Numbered from the stretch's first letter, positions 9,719-19,794 are shown. The stretch: DNA of 64,000 nucleotides from G963663315 sp963668255 (GCA_965116595.1 OZ220708.1:2046001-2110000), one strand, 5' to 3'. Program-made: numbers and translations. Notes: generated from the sequence alone by a model not told the origin.

Positions 9719-10876
9719 TTATTCGGGTCTGCGGTAGGCAGACGGGGATGCGCCGCGAGTGTTTGATAGTACGATCTGCCAGAGTTGCAGATCCCGTGCC
9801 CGGAATGCGCCTGCACATACATGCAGATAGTACTTCCACATTCTGTAAAATCGATCGGAATAATGGTCCTTCAGCTTTGGCCAGGATCGGTCGAAATTTC
9901 TGAACCAGGCCATCAGCGTGCGGTCGTAGTCGGGTCCGAAATTATGCACATCCTCGATAATCAACCGGGATTCACAGGCCTTGGAGATTTGTCGCAATGA
10001 GGGGATTTGCCCGTTCGGGAAAATGTATTTCGCAATCCATGGATCAACGCCCGGTCTGGAATTGTTCTTGCCGATGGTATGAAGCATGGACCTGGCTCCA
10101 TCCTTCAAACACTTTTTGACCACATTCATATAAGTGCGATAGTTCTTGTGACCGACATGCTCGAACATGCCAAGAGAGACGATGGCATCGAATTTCTCAT
10201 CGACATCCCTGTAATCCTGTAGCCTGATCTCAACCGGCAACCCCTTGCACAATTCGGCGCCCAGGGTGACCTGTTCCTTTGATACGGTGACACCAACGAT
10301 TTCGGCGCCATAGTTCTCTGCCGCATACTTGGCAAAGCTGCCCCAACCGCAACCGATATCCAGTACTTTCATGCCTTTTTCAAGATTCAGTTTGCGGCAG
10401 ACCAGATCAAGCTTTGCTAATTGCGCATCATCCAGATTATTGGCATGGGCCCAGTAACCACAGGTATAAACCATCCTCCGGTCCAGCATTTCCCGGTAAA
10501 GGTCATTGCCTGCGTCGTAGTGTTTTTCACCGACCTGAAATGCACGGGACTGCTTTTGCAGATTGAACAGGTTTGCCTGAACCCAGGGCATCAAGTGGCT
10601 TAGAAATTTTTGATTGTCGGCGATATCGGTTCTCAGCAGTCGATTGATCATTTCATCGAGCTGGCTGCAATCCCACCAGTTATTCATCCACGATTCGCCG
10701 AGACCCAATGAGCCGTGCAGCAGGATGCGGTTGAAGAATGCGGGATTATTTACCTGGATATCCCAGGGATTGGGGCCGTTGATCGACACCCCGGTGCCAT
10801 CCAGCATTTTTTCGATTCGCTGTTGTGCGAAACCCGGGTTATCGGGATCAAATTGCTCTGATGTAAATTCTGACAT
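9719..10876 (-). CDS. cfa: Cyclopropane-fatty-acyl-phospholipid synthase
   Basis: 385 residues, the usual Cfa length. The SAM-binding motif VLDIGCGWGS is at 171-180, preceded by the conserved active-site region RRMVYTCGYW (133-142, with C139). A C-terminal FDRSW...FYRMWKYYL segment is typical. The enzyme transfers a methylene from SAM to double bonds of membrane phospholipid acyl chains, making cyclopropane fatty acids, usually in stationary phase or acid stress. The gene is convergent with the rRNA operon. ATG at 10876; the upstream 90 bases hold no other gene. Confidence 0.95.
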   Translation of the reverse strand: MSEFTSEQFDPDNPGFAQQRIEKMLDGTGVSINGPNPWDIQVNNPAFFNRILLHGSLGLGESWMNNWWDCSQLDEMINRLLRTDIADNQKFLSHLMPWVQANLFNLQKQSRAFQVGEKHYDAGNDLYREMLDRRMVYTCGYWAHANNLDDAQLAKLDLVCRKLNLEKGMKVLDIGCGWGSFAKYAAENYGAEIVGVTVSKEQVTLGAELCKGLPVEIRLQDYRDVDEKFDAIVSLGMFEHVGHKNYRTYMNVVKKCLKDGARSMLHTIGKNNSRPGVDPWIAKYIFPNGQIPSLRQISKACESRLIIEDVHNFGPDYDRTLMAWFRNFDRSWPKLKDHYSDRFYRMWKYYLHVCAGAFRARDLQLWQIVLSNTRGASPSAYRRPE

Positions 10877-10966
10877 TTCTCCCCGTTTTTAAACAAAATG
10901 CGGGTTGACCTGCTATGGATTCAACTCTGCCTTATGGTAATTATAGTGCAATGGGTGACTCTCCAG

Positions 10967-11530
10967 TCAAGGATGATTTGCAAGTATTTTTGATATCCGT
11001 TCAAGTGGGAACCATTCCGTTATGATCGCAATCGGAGTTGTTTTGACCAGAACCCGGTACACCCGGTAGAGAAATTCATGATCCTGGTCGAGGCCAAGAT
11101 GATTCGCAGCGATGGCGCTGCGCCGATACCCGCAATCGACGATCTCTCTGTGATTGTCAGCCAGTTGCCGGCTCAGTATCACCCCAAGAGGACTGTCCTG
11201 CTGTTCGAGCATGTCCCGGGCATCGGGTCTTAATTCCTGATGAAGGATGAGCGACTCGGCATACAGCAGGTCCTGACCGGTTATTTCACCTCGCAGAGTA
11301 ATCTGGCGATACAGACAGTCCGAGTGACGATCCGACAAGGCTATCGCAGGGTGATTTTCGGTACGGTCTACAAACTGTTTCTTTAACCCCAACTTGAGCG
11401 ATTCGCCTGCCAGCGCTTCCAGCAGTTCCGTGACCGTGCCATCGGTGACCAGCAACAATCTCGCGCACAGCGGCAGTTCGAAATAATCAAGTCCCCTGGC
11501 AGCGAGGATGTCTTCGATTTCCGGGCGCAT
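10967..11530 (-). CDS. Chorismate lyase / UbiC-like superfamily protein (DUF98-like)
   Basis: 187 residues from the ATG at 11530, which lies 11 bases after the polA stop codon with AGGG in front of it; longer versions would overlap polA and begin with an unconvincing sequence. The pattern R-QITLRGEITGQDLLYAESLI (about 78-97) followed by SPLGVILSRQL and REIVDCGYRRS resembles the chorismate-pyruvate-lyase/UTRA-like fold, in which a G-x-L-x-Y-A segment and a PLG motif bind an aromatic acid. Members of this superfamily can make 4-hydroxybenzoate for ubiquinone, but a DUF98-type regulator or binding protein is equally possible. Probably translated from the polA transcript. Confidence 0.6.
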   Translation of the reverse strand: MRPEIEDILAARGLDYFELPLCARLLLVTDGTVTELLEALAGESLKLGLKKQFVDRTENHPAIALSDRHSDCLYRQITLRGEITGQDLLYAESLILHQELRPDARDMLEQQDSPLGVILSRQLADNHREIVDCGYRRSAIAANHLGLDQDHEFLYRVYRVLVKTTPIAIITEWFPLERISKILANHP

Positions 11531-11541
11531 CCGATTATGCC

Positions 11542-14238
11542 CTAATGCGCTTCTTTCCAGTTGTGACCGATGCCAACATCGACGATCAGTGGAACATTCA
11601 GTTTTTGGACTCCACACATCAGATCAGTCGCTATTTCAACCATTTCATCGATCTGCGCCTCTTCAACCTCAAACACCAGTTCATCATGAACCTGAAGGAT
11701 GATTTTGCTGGTAGAGTCATTCTCGATCAGCCACTGATCGATCGCCAGCATGGCCAGCTTTATCAGATCGGCAGCGGTTCCCTGTACCGGAGCATTGATC
11801 GCGGTGCGTTCCGCATATTGGCGCAGGGTACCGTTTTTGGAATTGATTTCCGGCAGATTCAGACGTCGTCCGAAGAGCGTTTCCACGAAACCCTGTTCCC
11901 TGGCGAGCTCACGTGTGCTTTGCATGTACTTTCTTACTCCGGGGTAACGCTCGAAGTAGATGTCGACATATTGTCTCGCCTCTTTCAGCTCGATCTTCAG
12001 TTGACGGGCCAGCCCAAACGGCGACATGCCATAGATAAGCCCGAAATTGATGGCTTTCGCCCTTCTGCGTTGTTCGCCGTCAACCTGGTCAGGTTGCGTG
12101 TCGAATACTTCCGCAGCGGTCGCACGATGTATATCGGCCCCGTTGGTGAACGCATCGATCAGTCCCTGGTCCTGTGAGAGGTGAGCCATGATACGCAGTT
12201 CGATCTGCGAATAATCCGCTGCCAGCAGCAGACAGCCTTGCTCCGGGATGAAGGCTTCGCGTATTTTCCGGCCTTCTTCTGACCGGATCGGGATATTTTG
12301 CAGATTCGGGTCGGACGAGGACAGGCGTCCGGTAGACGCAACGGCTTGATGGTAGGAAGTATGGATCCGGCCAGTACAGGGATTGATCAACTCCGGCAGC
12401 CGGTCGGTATAAGTGCCCTTCAGCTTGGCCAGCCCCCGGTGTTCAAGAATCAGCGCTGGCAATTCATATTTCCCGGCAAGTTCCTGCAGAACATTCTCTG
12501 CCGTGGACGGTTGTCCCTTCGGGGTCTTGCTCAATACAGGCAGGCCGAGCTTGTCATAGAGTATTTCCTGGATCTGTTTTGGCGATGCGATGCTGAAGAC
12601 CTGGCCGGCCAGCGCGTGCGCCGCCTGTTCCAGTTCAGCCAACCGTTCGGTGATTTCAGCGCTTTGCCTGTGCAGCCGGTCAGCGTCGATTTTTACGCCA
12701 TGGGTTTCGGTTCGAACCAGCGCCTGGAGCAGCGGCATTTCGATATCATGAAATACGCTCGACAGGGTTTGATTTTCGGCAAGCTCCTGTGTCAGCACCC
12801 GGTGCAACTGAAGCGTGACGTCGGCATCTTCCGCAGAATAACGGGTCGCCTGCTCGATGCTGACCTGATCGAAGGTCAGTTGTTTCCTGCCGGAGCCGGC
12901 GACATCGGAGAATTTTATGGTGTCCCGGCCCAGATGCCGCTTCGCCAGCGTATCCATGTCATGTCTTGAATTGCCCGCATCCAGAACATAGGACATCAGC
13001 ATGGTGTCATGGGTGATTCCCCGCAGGGCAATACCATGGCGTTGCAGCACCTCGACATCGTATTTGAGATTCTGTCCGGTTTTTGCCTTTGACGGATTTT
13101 CGAGCATCGGGCGAAGCCGTCCGAGAGCCTGTTCAAACGGCAACTGATCGGGCATCCCAGGATAATCATGGCCGACAGGCAGGTAGGCTGCCTGGCCCGG
13201 ATCCGCACAAAAGGAAAGTCCGACCAGCCTGGCCTGATGAGCATCCGTAGAGGTTGTTTCGGTATCAATCGCAAACAGCGGAGCGTGATCCAGTATCTTC
13301 AGCCATTTCCCGAAAGTGTCTTCATCAAGAATGACCTCGTACTGTACCTGATCGTCAATCGGGTCATCCCCGGTCACCGGTGTGATTGTTTCCTTCAGCC
13401 AGGAGCGGAATTCAAGGTCTTCGTAGAATTGTCTGAGTAATTCATTGTCCGGTTGGCCGATCACCAGACTTTCCGGGCTGTCATCGAGTTCAACATCGCA
13501 CTTGAGCGTCGTCAACCGCTTTGACAGGGCAAGCTGATCCAGATTGGAACGAAGATTTTCTCCTGCCTTGCCCTTGATCCGGTCGGCATTGGCGATGATA
13601 TTGTCCAGTGTTCCATATTCTTCAAACCATTTGACTGCTGTTTTCGGACCGACCATGGGGATGCCGGGGATATTATCCGAACTATCACCAATCAGCGCCA
13701 GGTACTCGACGATTCTTTCCGGCGGCACCCCGAATTTTGCCAAAACGCCGTTGGCATCGAGCCGGATATTTTTCATTGTATCGAGCATTTCAACGTTGTC
13801 ATCGACAAGCTGGGTGAGGTCTTTGTCGTTACTGACGATAAGCGTGTGGAATCCGGCTGCCGTGGCGCGTTTGCAGAGGGTGCCGATCACATCATCTGCC
13901 TCCACCCCGCTGACCGAGATCAATGGCAGCCCCATCGCAGGAATGATCTTCCTGATCGTGTCAAGCTGCTCCCTGAGATCATCCGGCATCGGTGGTCGAT
14001 TGGCTTTGTACTCCTGGTACATCTCGTGTCTGAAGTTTTTGCCCTTGGCATCCATCAATACAGCGATATGGGTGGGCTGGCATTCCTTCAGCAGGCTGCG
14101 CAACATGTTGATCATGCCAAAAATAGCCTGGGTGCTCCTGCCGTCAGAAGTGGTTAACGGATTCCGGCTCCTGACATGATAGGCGCGAAACAAAAACGCG
14201 GTTCCGTCCACCAGGATGATTTCCTTATCAGGAGACAT
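11542..14238 (-). CDS. polA: DNA polymerase I
   Basis: 898 residues with all three expected domains. The N-terminal 5'-3' exonuclease starts with ILVDGTAFLFRAYH and includes GVEADDVIG and the GDSSDNIPGI segment. The 3'-5' proofreading domain begins at about 310 with FAIDTETTS (Asp and Glu ligands kept). The C-terminal polymerase domain has motif A DYSQIELRIMAHLS, motif B RRRAKAINFGLIYGM and motif C QVHDELVFEV (849-858). Pol I fills gaps in excision repair and removes RNA primers. The ATG at 14238 gives a canonical start. The gene is followed closely by the UbiC-like gene on the same strand. Confidence 0.98.
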   Translation of the reverse strand: MSPDKEIILVDGTAFLFRAYHVRSRNPLTTSDGRSTQAIFGMINMLRSLLKECQPTHIAVLMDAKGKNFRHEMYQEYKANRPPMPDDLREQLDTIRKIIPAMGLPLISVSGVEADDVIGTLCKRATAAGFHTLIVSNDKDLTQLVDDNVEMLDTMKNIRLDANGVLAKFGVPPERIVEYLALIGDSSDNIPGIPMVGPKTAVKWFEEYGTLDNIIANADRIKGKAGENLRSNLDQLALSKRLTTLKCDVELDDSPESLVIGQPDNELLRQFYEDLEFRSWLKETITPVTGDDPIDDQVQYEVILDEDTFGKWLKILDHAPLFAIDTETTSTDAHQARLVGLSFCADPGQAAYLPVGHDYPGMPDQLPFEQALGRLRPMLENPSKAKTGQNLKYDVEVLQRHGIALRGITHDTMLMSYVLDAGNSRHDMDTLAKRHLGRDTIKFSDVAGSGRKQLTFDQVSIEQATRYSAEDADVTLQLHRVLTQELAENQTLSSVFHDIEMPLLQALVRTETHGVKIDADRLHRQSAEITERLAELEQAAHALAGQVFSIASPKQIQEILYDKLGLPVLSKTPKGQPSTAENVLQELAGKYELPALILEHRGLAKLKGTYTDRLPELINPCTGRIHTSYHQAVASTGRLSSSDPNLQNIPIRSEEGRKIREAFIPEQGCLLLAADYSQIELRIMAHLSQDQGLIDAFTNGADIHRATAAEVFDTQPDQVDGEQRRRAKAINFGLIYGMSPFGLARQLKIELKEARQYVDIYFERYPGVRKYMQSTRELAREQGFVETLFGRRLNLPEINSKNGTLRQYAERTAINAPVQGTAADLIKLAMLAIDQWLIENDSTSKIILQVHDELVFEVEEAQIDEMVEIATDLMCGVQKLNVPLIVDVGIGHNWKEAH

Positions 14239-14268
14239 TAATTGAAGAATACCTGTTATGAACGAAGG

Positions 14269-16464
14269 TCATGACTGAATTGCCGATGTCCTTCTCGCGT
14301 CATACAGTGGAATCGAAACCGTAACCTGTACGCCATTTGTATCCACCCTGTTTTCCGCCCACACATTGCCCTGGTGGTATTCGGCAATCAATCTCACGAC
14401 AAACAGGCCCAGGCCGAGGTGGGAGTGCTGGGCATTGCTCTTGCTGTAGGTAACCATCGGGTCGAACAACCGGGTGCTGCTGATGTGGTCGGGTAATTCC
14501 CCGCCGTGGTTGAGAACGTTTATTTCCGCATTATTATTATTCTGCATGATTTTGACGACGACCGGTTTGTCCCGCTCGCTGAACTGTATCGCGTTGTCGA
14601 TCAGTTTGTCCAGCATCTGCGCGAGTTGATCCTGGCTGCCCATGATTACGATTGATTGGGTGCGGATATCCAGGATGAACTCCTGATCGGGGTGGCTGCT
14701 GCGATACCCGTCCATGAATCCTGACAACAGGCTGGTCAGGATGATTGGTTCCTTGACCTCATCGCGCATGGCTTCTTCAAGATTCGCGGCCTCGGTCAGA
14801 TTGGTCAGAATCAGGCGCAGTCGATGGACCCCGTTCAACGCCCGTTCCATGTGCTTGTTCTGTTGAATCCGGGGTATGTCGGATTCCAGGATCTGCAGGG
14901 AAGAACTGACCACATTCAGCGGATTGCTCATCTCATGGGCCAGCATATCCGGCATACCTTCCAGGTAACGTGTGTATCCCAACAGGCGATTCAGCATGCT
15001 GGTGATACTGCGGCCAAGATCACCGAGTTCGTCCGCAGGATAGGTGTGGGAAGGAATCCGGTCTTCGAGCACACGTCCTTCCAGAGTAATCGCTTGCTCC
15101 GCGGTGTCGTGCAACCGGCGAACCCGCACCGTCAAACGCCAGGCGAAAACGAATAATGTGGTCAGAACAAGCAAGAATACCAGAATGGTAATCAGGGTCA
15201 GACTACGCATCAGCTGATACTGCAGGGCGAGAATCGCATGACTGCTTTGTTCCACTACGACCGCACCGAGTATCTCGTTGCCGGAGCGAATCGGATATCC
15301 GGCCACCACAATTTCCGCTTTTCCATCCAGTGAAGGACGCAACTCGGCCTTCGGTGTGCCATTCAGTATCGTGGTGAAAATCCTGTCCGGCCGCAGCGCC
15401 ACATCGTGGGAAACATCTATGAACTGGGTGGAGGGGCGGCCGAGCATGTTGTCCAACAGGGTCTGGATATGGCCGAACAGGGCGGTGGTAAGGCTGTTCT
15501 CTTCTTCGGGCGCCGTGGTCAGGGATGGGGCTGACGAAAGTCCGCCTACCACGGCGCGTACCCGTTGCAGATTGTCCAGAATCCAGATCAGTGATTGCGG
15601 GTGATCGAGACCCTTCAGTATCTTGGTCAGTTCGGGCGATGTGATCAAAATCTGACTCGGTTGCTTGCCGGATATTTGTGGGGAAACAGGGATAATCATG
15701 CTGGTTTCCCGACTTTCAGGGTCATCCACATCGACGGCAAAGAATCCAACTCCATGGCGATCTCCAATCACATCACGGGGGATACGCAGTTCGATCCTGT
15801 AGCCCCATTGCGTTTCGGCCAGTTCAGCAGTAAATGCGGTCACATCAGTTCCTTCGAGGGGGAGCTCCCATTCTTCGTCAACCAGAAATGTGCTCATCCT
15901 CCCCGGCTCCGATGCAACCAGAAGATAGTGCTCCAGTGGCCCACCCGGCGGCTGAATCAATAATCTGAGTTGATCACTGTTATTGATCGAGCGCAACTCA
16001 AGATCGCGGTAGACCATCGTGTCGTCGTTGATTTCAAACAATACATACAAATATTGTTCTTGATAACCGACGATGCTCTTTACGGAAAAGGAGTCCGAGT
16101 CATAATCAACGTCACAGATCGACAACTCGTTACCGGTATAATAGTTGGCGTGTTCCTGTACTGATTCCCAGTCGGTGGATTGGCCATCAAGCTGGATCAG
16201 ATTTTCCAGCTTGTGAGCGTACAGACCGTCCGCGTCACCCAATACTTCCGGCACCCCGGTTTCCGGATTGAACAACTCTGACCGGTCATTGAGCACAGTG
16301 GCAATGCCATTGGCGGCCAACAGCAGCGCATTTTTCTGCCCCTGTACCAGAAACTGCTTCATTTCCTGCACATATTGATAGCCCATCCATGGAATCACCA
16401 GCAAAATTATTACGATCCACATCAATCTGGCGCGTATGCTGAGTGTTCGTAGAGATTTCAGCAT
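14269..16464 (-). CDS. Sensor histidine kinase, PdsS-like (proteobacterial dedicated sortase system type)
   Basis: 731 residues. There is a membrane segment at about 12-30, a large predicted periplasmic domain (to about 415), a second membrane segment (TLITILVFLLVLTTLFVFAW), then a HAMP-like linker, a HisKA domain with the phospho-accepting H510 (HEMSNPLN) and an HATPase domain (KLIDNAIQFS N-box at about 620; LGLGLFVV). Layout and wording match the histidine kinase found with the dedicated sortase of marine proteobacteria. It lies 35 bases after the response-regulator gene, with which it forms a two-component pair. No sortase or sortase substrate is in the window, so the regulated genes are unknown. 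Family assignment is from memory of the family pattern. Confidence 0.75.
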   Translation of the reverse strand: MLKSLRTLSIRARLMWIVIILLVIPWMGYQYVQEMKQFLVQGQKNALLLAANGIATVLNDRSELFNPETGVPEVLGDADGLYAHKLENLIQLDGQSTDWESVQEHANYYTGNELSICDVDYDSDSFSVKSIVGYQEQYLYVLFEINDDTMVYRDLELRSINNSDQLRLLIQPPGGPLEHYLLVASEPGRMSTFLVDEEWELPLEGTDVTAFTAELAETQWGYRIELRIPRDVIGDRHGVGFFAVDVDDPESRETSMIIPVSPQISGKQPSQILITSPELTKILKGLDHPQSLIWILDNLQRVRAVVGGLSSAPSLTTAPEEENSLTTALFGHIQTLLDNMLGRPSTQFIDVSHDVALRPDRIFTTILNGTPKAELRPSLDGKAEIVVAGYPIRSGNEILGAVVVEQSSHAILALQYQLMRSLTLITILVFLLVLTTLFVFAWRLTVRVRRLHDTAEQAITLEGRVLEDRIPSHTYPADELGDLGRSITSMLNRLLGYTRYLEGMPDMLAHEMSNPLNVVSSSLQILESDIPRIQQNKHMERALNGVHRLRLILTNLTEAANLEEAMRDEVKEPIILTSLLSGFMDGYRSSHPDQEFILDIRTQSIVIMGSQDQLAQMLDKLIDNAIQFSERDKPVVVKIMQNNNNAEINVLNHGGELPDHISSTRLFDPMVTYSKSNAQHSHLGLGLFVVRLIAEYHQGNVWAENRVDTNGVQVTVSIPLYDARRTSAIQS

Positions 16465-16499
16465 GGAACTTGCAACAGGTTATCAGGGAAAGGGAATAA

Positions 16500-17195
16500 T
16501 CATTCCGGTTGCCAACGGTAACCAACGCCGAATACAGTCTGGATCTTCGCAAAAGAGGCATCGACTTCCTTGAATTTTTTGCGGACTCGGCGGACATAAC
16601 CGTTAATCGTATTTTTTTCTACATAGCTCTGGCGTGTGACCTGCATCAATGTTTCGTATGTCTTGACATGCCCCGGATTTCTGGCCAGCGCTTCAATCAG
16701 CCAGAATTCAGTGAGGGTCAAATGGAGCAACCGACCTTTCCAACTGATCGACATAGTGCTCTGATTAATTTCAAGGTCTCCCAGAAGCAGCGCTTGGGAG
16801 CTTTGGGTTTCACTCTGGACCGAACTTGCGATGCGGAACAGGGACGATACCCGGACTGCGAGAAACTGAAGGTTTACAGGTTTGGTAATGTAGTCCCAGG
16901 CATCGAGTCTGAGCCCGGATACCCGGTCAACATCGTTGTCACGGGCAGTCAGGAAAATGATCGGCATCTGGGGACTGGTTCTCCTCAGATAACGGCACAG
17001 CTCGAAGCCACCGTCCATTTCATTTTCCAGCATAATATCGAGTATCGCAAGATCGGGCAGGGATTTGCTGAACCCGTCCATCGCACTTGTTCTGTTGGGG
17101 TAGGTGCGAACAGTATAACCCTGACGGGTCAACGCATCCGAGTAGTTTTCGCGCTGATCCGCATCATCTTCGACAATGGCAATCGTTCTCGACAT
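16500..17195 (-). CDS. Response regulator, PdsR-like, with winged-helix output domain
   Basis: 231 residues. The receiver domain has the acidic pocket VEDDAD (8-13), the phospho-acceptor D53 (ILDIML), T in LTARD and K in ITKP. The C-terminal OmpR-type winged helix includes LHLTLTEFWLIEAL and the recognition segment KNTINGYVRRVRKKF. The opening MSRTIAIVEDDADQRENYSD and the phrase DGGFELCRYLR fit the response regulator of proteobacterial dedicated sortase systems. The usual GADDYITK is changed to LDAWDYITK, so one acidic residue of the alpha4-beta5 region is replaced by Trp. It is cotranscribed with the kinase downstream. Confidence 0.8.
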   Translation of the reverse strand: MSRTIAIVEDDADQRENYSDALTRQGYTVRTYPNRTSAMDGFSKSLPDLAILDIMLENEMDGGFELCRYLRRTSPQMPIIFLTARDNDVDRVSGLRLDAWDYITKPVNLQFLAVRVSSLFRIASSVQSETQSSQALLLGDLEINQSTMSISWKGRLLHLTLTEFWLIEALARNPGHVKTYETLMQVTRQSYVEKNTINGYVRRVRKKFKEVDASFAKIQTVFGVGYRWQPE

Positions 17196-17395
17196 GTTCA
17201 GCCTCCCGGGATTTTAATGCGTACCAATCAAATACCGATACTATATGAATCCGACTTGTCAGTATAACGGAATAACAGTGATCAATCATGGGAATTTATG
17301 TCCTATTAATGCCATGAATTTACCACCACTTTCCCCCCCTGTTGCCATTCCGGTGCAGTGTAATGAGTATGACAAGAAACGTATGGAATCCAGTC

Positions 17396-17617
17396 ATGAG
17401 CCAGAAAGTATTTATCCCTGTAACCGATGAAATCCTTTATGAGCACCCGGAGTTGATTACCTCGCCGTTATGCCCCTACCAGGCAGACAATCCCTGTTTT
17501 CACTGGATGGCAACGATAGAACTGACGGATGAGACAGGAGTCTGGATTAATGACGAACGGCGCTTTGACTCTACGATGGTACTGGACGGGAACGCCGTCA
17601 TTCAATCCGTATATTAA
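17396..17617 (+). CDS. Small conserved-looking hypothetical protein
   Basis: 73 residues from the ATG at 17396 (MSQKVFIPVTDEILYEHPEL); in-frame starts further upstream add an unlikely basic stretch. It is hydrophilic, with no signal peptide or membrane segment. It carries two Cys residues and an aromatic HWMATIEL segment. Its stop codon overlaps the stop codon of the convergent uvrD gene by two bases. I recognise the opening as the kind found in uncharacterised small gammaproteobacterial proteins but can give no function. The ribosome-binding site is weak (ATGGAA). Confidence 0.6.
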   Translation: MSQKVFIPVTDEILYEHPELITSPLCPYQADNPCFHWMATIELTDETGVWINDERRFDSTMVLDGNAVIQSVY

Positions 17618-19794
17618 ACCGGGTCCAGCTTGGCGTAGGAGCAGATCAGCCACTTCTCCCCGAAGTCATTGAAATTCACCTGAACCCTGGCGTGCGCACC
17701 CTGGCCCTCCAGGTTTAAAACCATACCCTCGCCGAATTTACTGTGCCGGACCCGCCTGCCGGGTGTAAGGCCGTTGAATCCTTTTGCCGGTGTGGTCCGG
17801 TTGCGTGAGTCCCTGAATGAGCCTCCGAATGCATTACGACCGGGTTTCGGTTCTACGATCTGTTCGATACAGGTCTCCGGCATTTCAGTGAAGAACCGGG
17901 ACGGTTGGGGATAGTGATCCCTGCCGTACAGTCTGCGTACTTTTGCATGACAGAGATAAAGCTGCTGCATCGCCCGCGTCATGCCAACGTAACATAAGCG
18001 CCGCTCTTCTTCGAGACTGGCATCGTCCAGGCATTTCTGGTGGGGCAACAACCCGTCTTCCATTCCGCACAGGAACACAAGGGGAAATTCCAGTCCCTTG
18101 GCCGAGTGCAGGCTCATCAACTGAACACAATCATCCGGATTTTCAGTCTGCCCTGCGTCTGCCTCCAATGAGATTTGGGCCAGGAACAGCGCCAGTTCAT
18201 CCAATTGCGCTTCATCCTGTGCTTCTTCATCGGCATCAAAGTTGCGTGTCGCATTGACCAGTTCTTCAAGGTTTTCAACCCGTGCCCGGGCTATCTCCCC
18301 CTGTCCCTTGCCATGGTGTTCGAGCAGACCGCTGTGTTGCAATACATGGTCGGTCAGTTCCGCCAATTCCAGCGTTTTGGTGTCAGCAGCCATCCGATTG
18401 ATCAAATCCTGAAATTTACTGACCGCGGTCAATGCCTGCGGAGTCAGCTCTCGCTGGCCAATTATGCGGGTGGTTGCCTCCCACATGGAGGTCGCCCCGG
18501 CGCGGGCGCGTTGCCGAATCAATTCGAGCGTCCGGTTGCCGATACCGCGGGTGGGCAGATTGACAATGCGTTCGAATGCAGGGTCCGAATCCCGATTGTT
18601 GATCAATCGCAAATAGGCCAGGGCATCCTTGATTTCAGCCCGTTCGAAAAAACGGAACCCGCCATAGACACGATAGGGAATTCCCCGCTTGAGCAGTTGC
18701 TCCTCAAATACGCGGGACTGGGCATTGGAGCGATACAGGATGGCGGTCTGATCCCTTCTGTTGCCACACCCGGTCCAGTCCTGAATCCGGGCTGTGACAA
18801 AGCGGGATTCATCAAGTTCATCGCTCGCGGTAAAGACACGAACGGGGGTTCCGGCGGGTTGGTCGGTCCACAGGTCCTTGCCCATTCGTCTGGCATTGTT
18901 GGCAATCACATTATTTGCGGCATTCAGTATGTTGCCGGTCGAGCGATAGTTCTGTTCCAGTCTGAAGACGCGTGCCTGCTTGAAATCCTTCTCGAAACTG
19001 AGGACATTTTCCACCCGCGCCCCACGCCATCCGTAGATCGACTGGTCATCATCGCCCACCACAAACAGACTCTGGTGGCGGGCGGACAGGAGCCTGACCC
19101 ATTGATACTGAATGCTGTTGGTATCCTGAAATTCATCGACCAGAATATGCGCGAACCGGTCTTGCCAGGTTTCCCGGACGGTTTGATTATTGCGAAACAG
19201 TTCCAGCGTGCGCAGAAGCAGTTCGGCAAAATCCACAAGTCCGGAGCGACGGCACAGATTTTCATAGGCGAGGTAAATCTGATAAAAGGTCTGTTGGTGG
19301 CTGTCATGCCCCGTCGGCAGGTGTTCGGGACGTATCGCCGCCTCCTTGTGGTTGCCGATCATTCCCTGTAACTGGCGGGGCGGCCAGTGGGCCTCATCAA
19401 GGTCGAGTTCCTTGAGCAGGCGGCGAATCAACCTATACTGGTCATCGCTGTCGAGGATTTCAAAATCCTGCGGCAGCCCTGCATCTTCATGATGCAGTCG
19501 CAGTAATCGGTGGCAAATGCCATGAAATGTGCCGATCCACAGACCGGACAGCGGCGCTGCGAACAGATTCCCGACTCGATCGCGCATCTCCCTGGCCGCC
19601 TTGTTGGTGAAGGTGACGGCCAGTATGGATGCCGGGTAAACCTGATGTCCTTCTATCAGGTAAGCGATACGATGGGTGAGGACACGGGTTTTACCGCTGC
19701 CCGCGCCCGCGATCACCAGGACCGGTCCCGGTGGCGCCGCCACGGCTTCCCGCTGTGCGTCGTTCAGGGGGTCGAAAATATGAGAAACATCCAT
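17614..19794 (-). CDS. uvrD: DNA helicase II (UvrD)
   Basis: 726 residues, close to E. coli UvrD. Walker A GAGSGKT is at 30-36, motif II has DEFQDTNSIQYQW, motif III GDDDQSIYGWRGA, and motif V-VI LMSLHSAKGLEFPLVF and CYVGMTRA. The C-terminal Tudor-like domain (GRRVRHSKFGEGMVL...) that contacts RNA polymerase is intact. The start MDVSHIFDPLNDAQREAVAAP matches UvrD closely and separates it from Rep. UvrD unwinds DNA after UvrABC incision and in mismatch repair. The gene is convergent with a small gene whose stop codon overlaps its own. Confidence 0.96.
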   Translation of the reverse strand: MDVSHIFDPLNDAQREAVAAPPGPVLVIAGAGSGKTRVLTHRIAYLIEGHQVYPASILAVTFTNKAAREMRDRVGNLFAAPLSGLWIGTFHGICHRLLRLHHEDAGLPQDFEILDSDDQYRLIRRLLKELDLDEAHWPPRQLQGMIGNHKEAAIRPEHLPTGHDSHQQTFYQIYLAYENLCRRSGLVDFAELLLRTLELFRNNQTVRETWQDRFAHILVDEFQDTNSIQYQWVRLLSARHQSLFVVGDDDQSIYGWRGARVENVLSFEKDFKQARVFRLEQNYRSTGNILNAANNVIANNARRMGKDLWTDQPAGTPVRVFTASDELDESRFVTARIQDWTGCGNRRDQTAILYRSNAQSRVFEEQLLKRGIPYRVYGGFRFFERAEIKDALAYLRLINNRDSDPAFERIVNLPTRGIGNRTLELIRQRARAGATSMWEATTRIIGQRELTPQALTAVSKFQDLINRMAADTKTLELAELTDHVLQHSGLLEHHGKGQGEIARARVENLEELVNATRNFDADEEAQDEAQLDELALFLAQISLEADAGQTENPDDCVQLMSLHSAKGLEFPLVFLCGMEDGLLPHQKCLDDASLEEERRLCYVGMTRAMQQLYLCHAKVRRLYGRDHYPQPSRFFTEMPETCIEQIVEPKPGRNAFGGSFRDSRNRTTPAKGFNGLTPGRRVRHSKFGEGMVLNLEGQGAHARVQVNFNDFGEKWLICSYAKLDPV

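Noticed and set aside
12298..12969. Long plus-strand frame opposite polA
   Set aside because: Composition and lack of motifs show it to be a shadow of polA.
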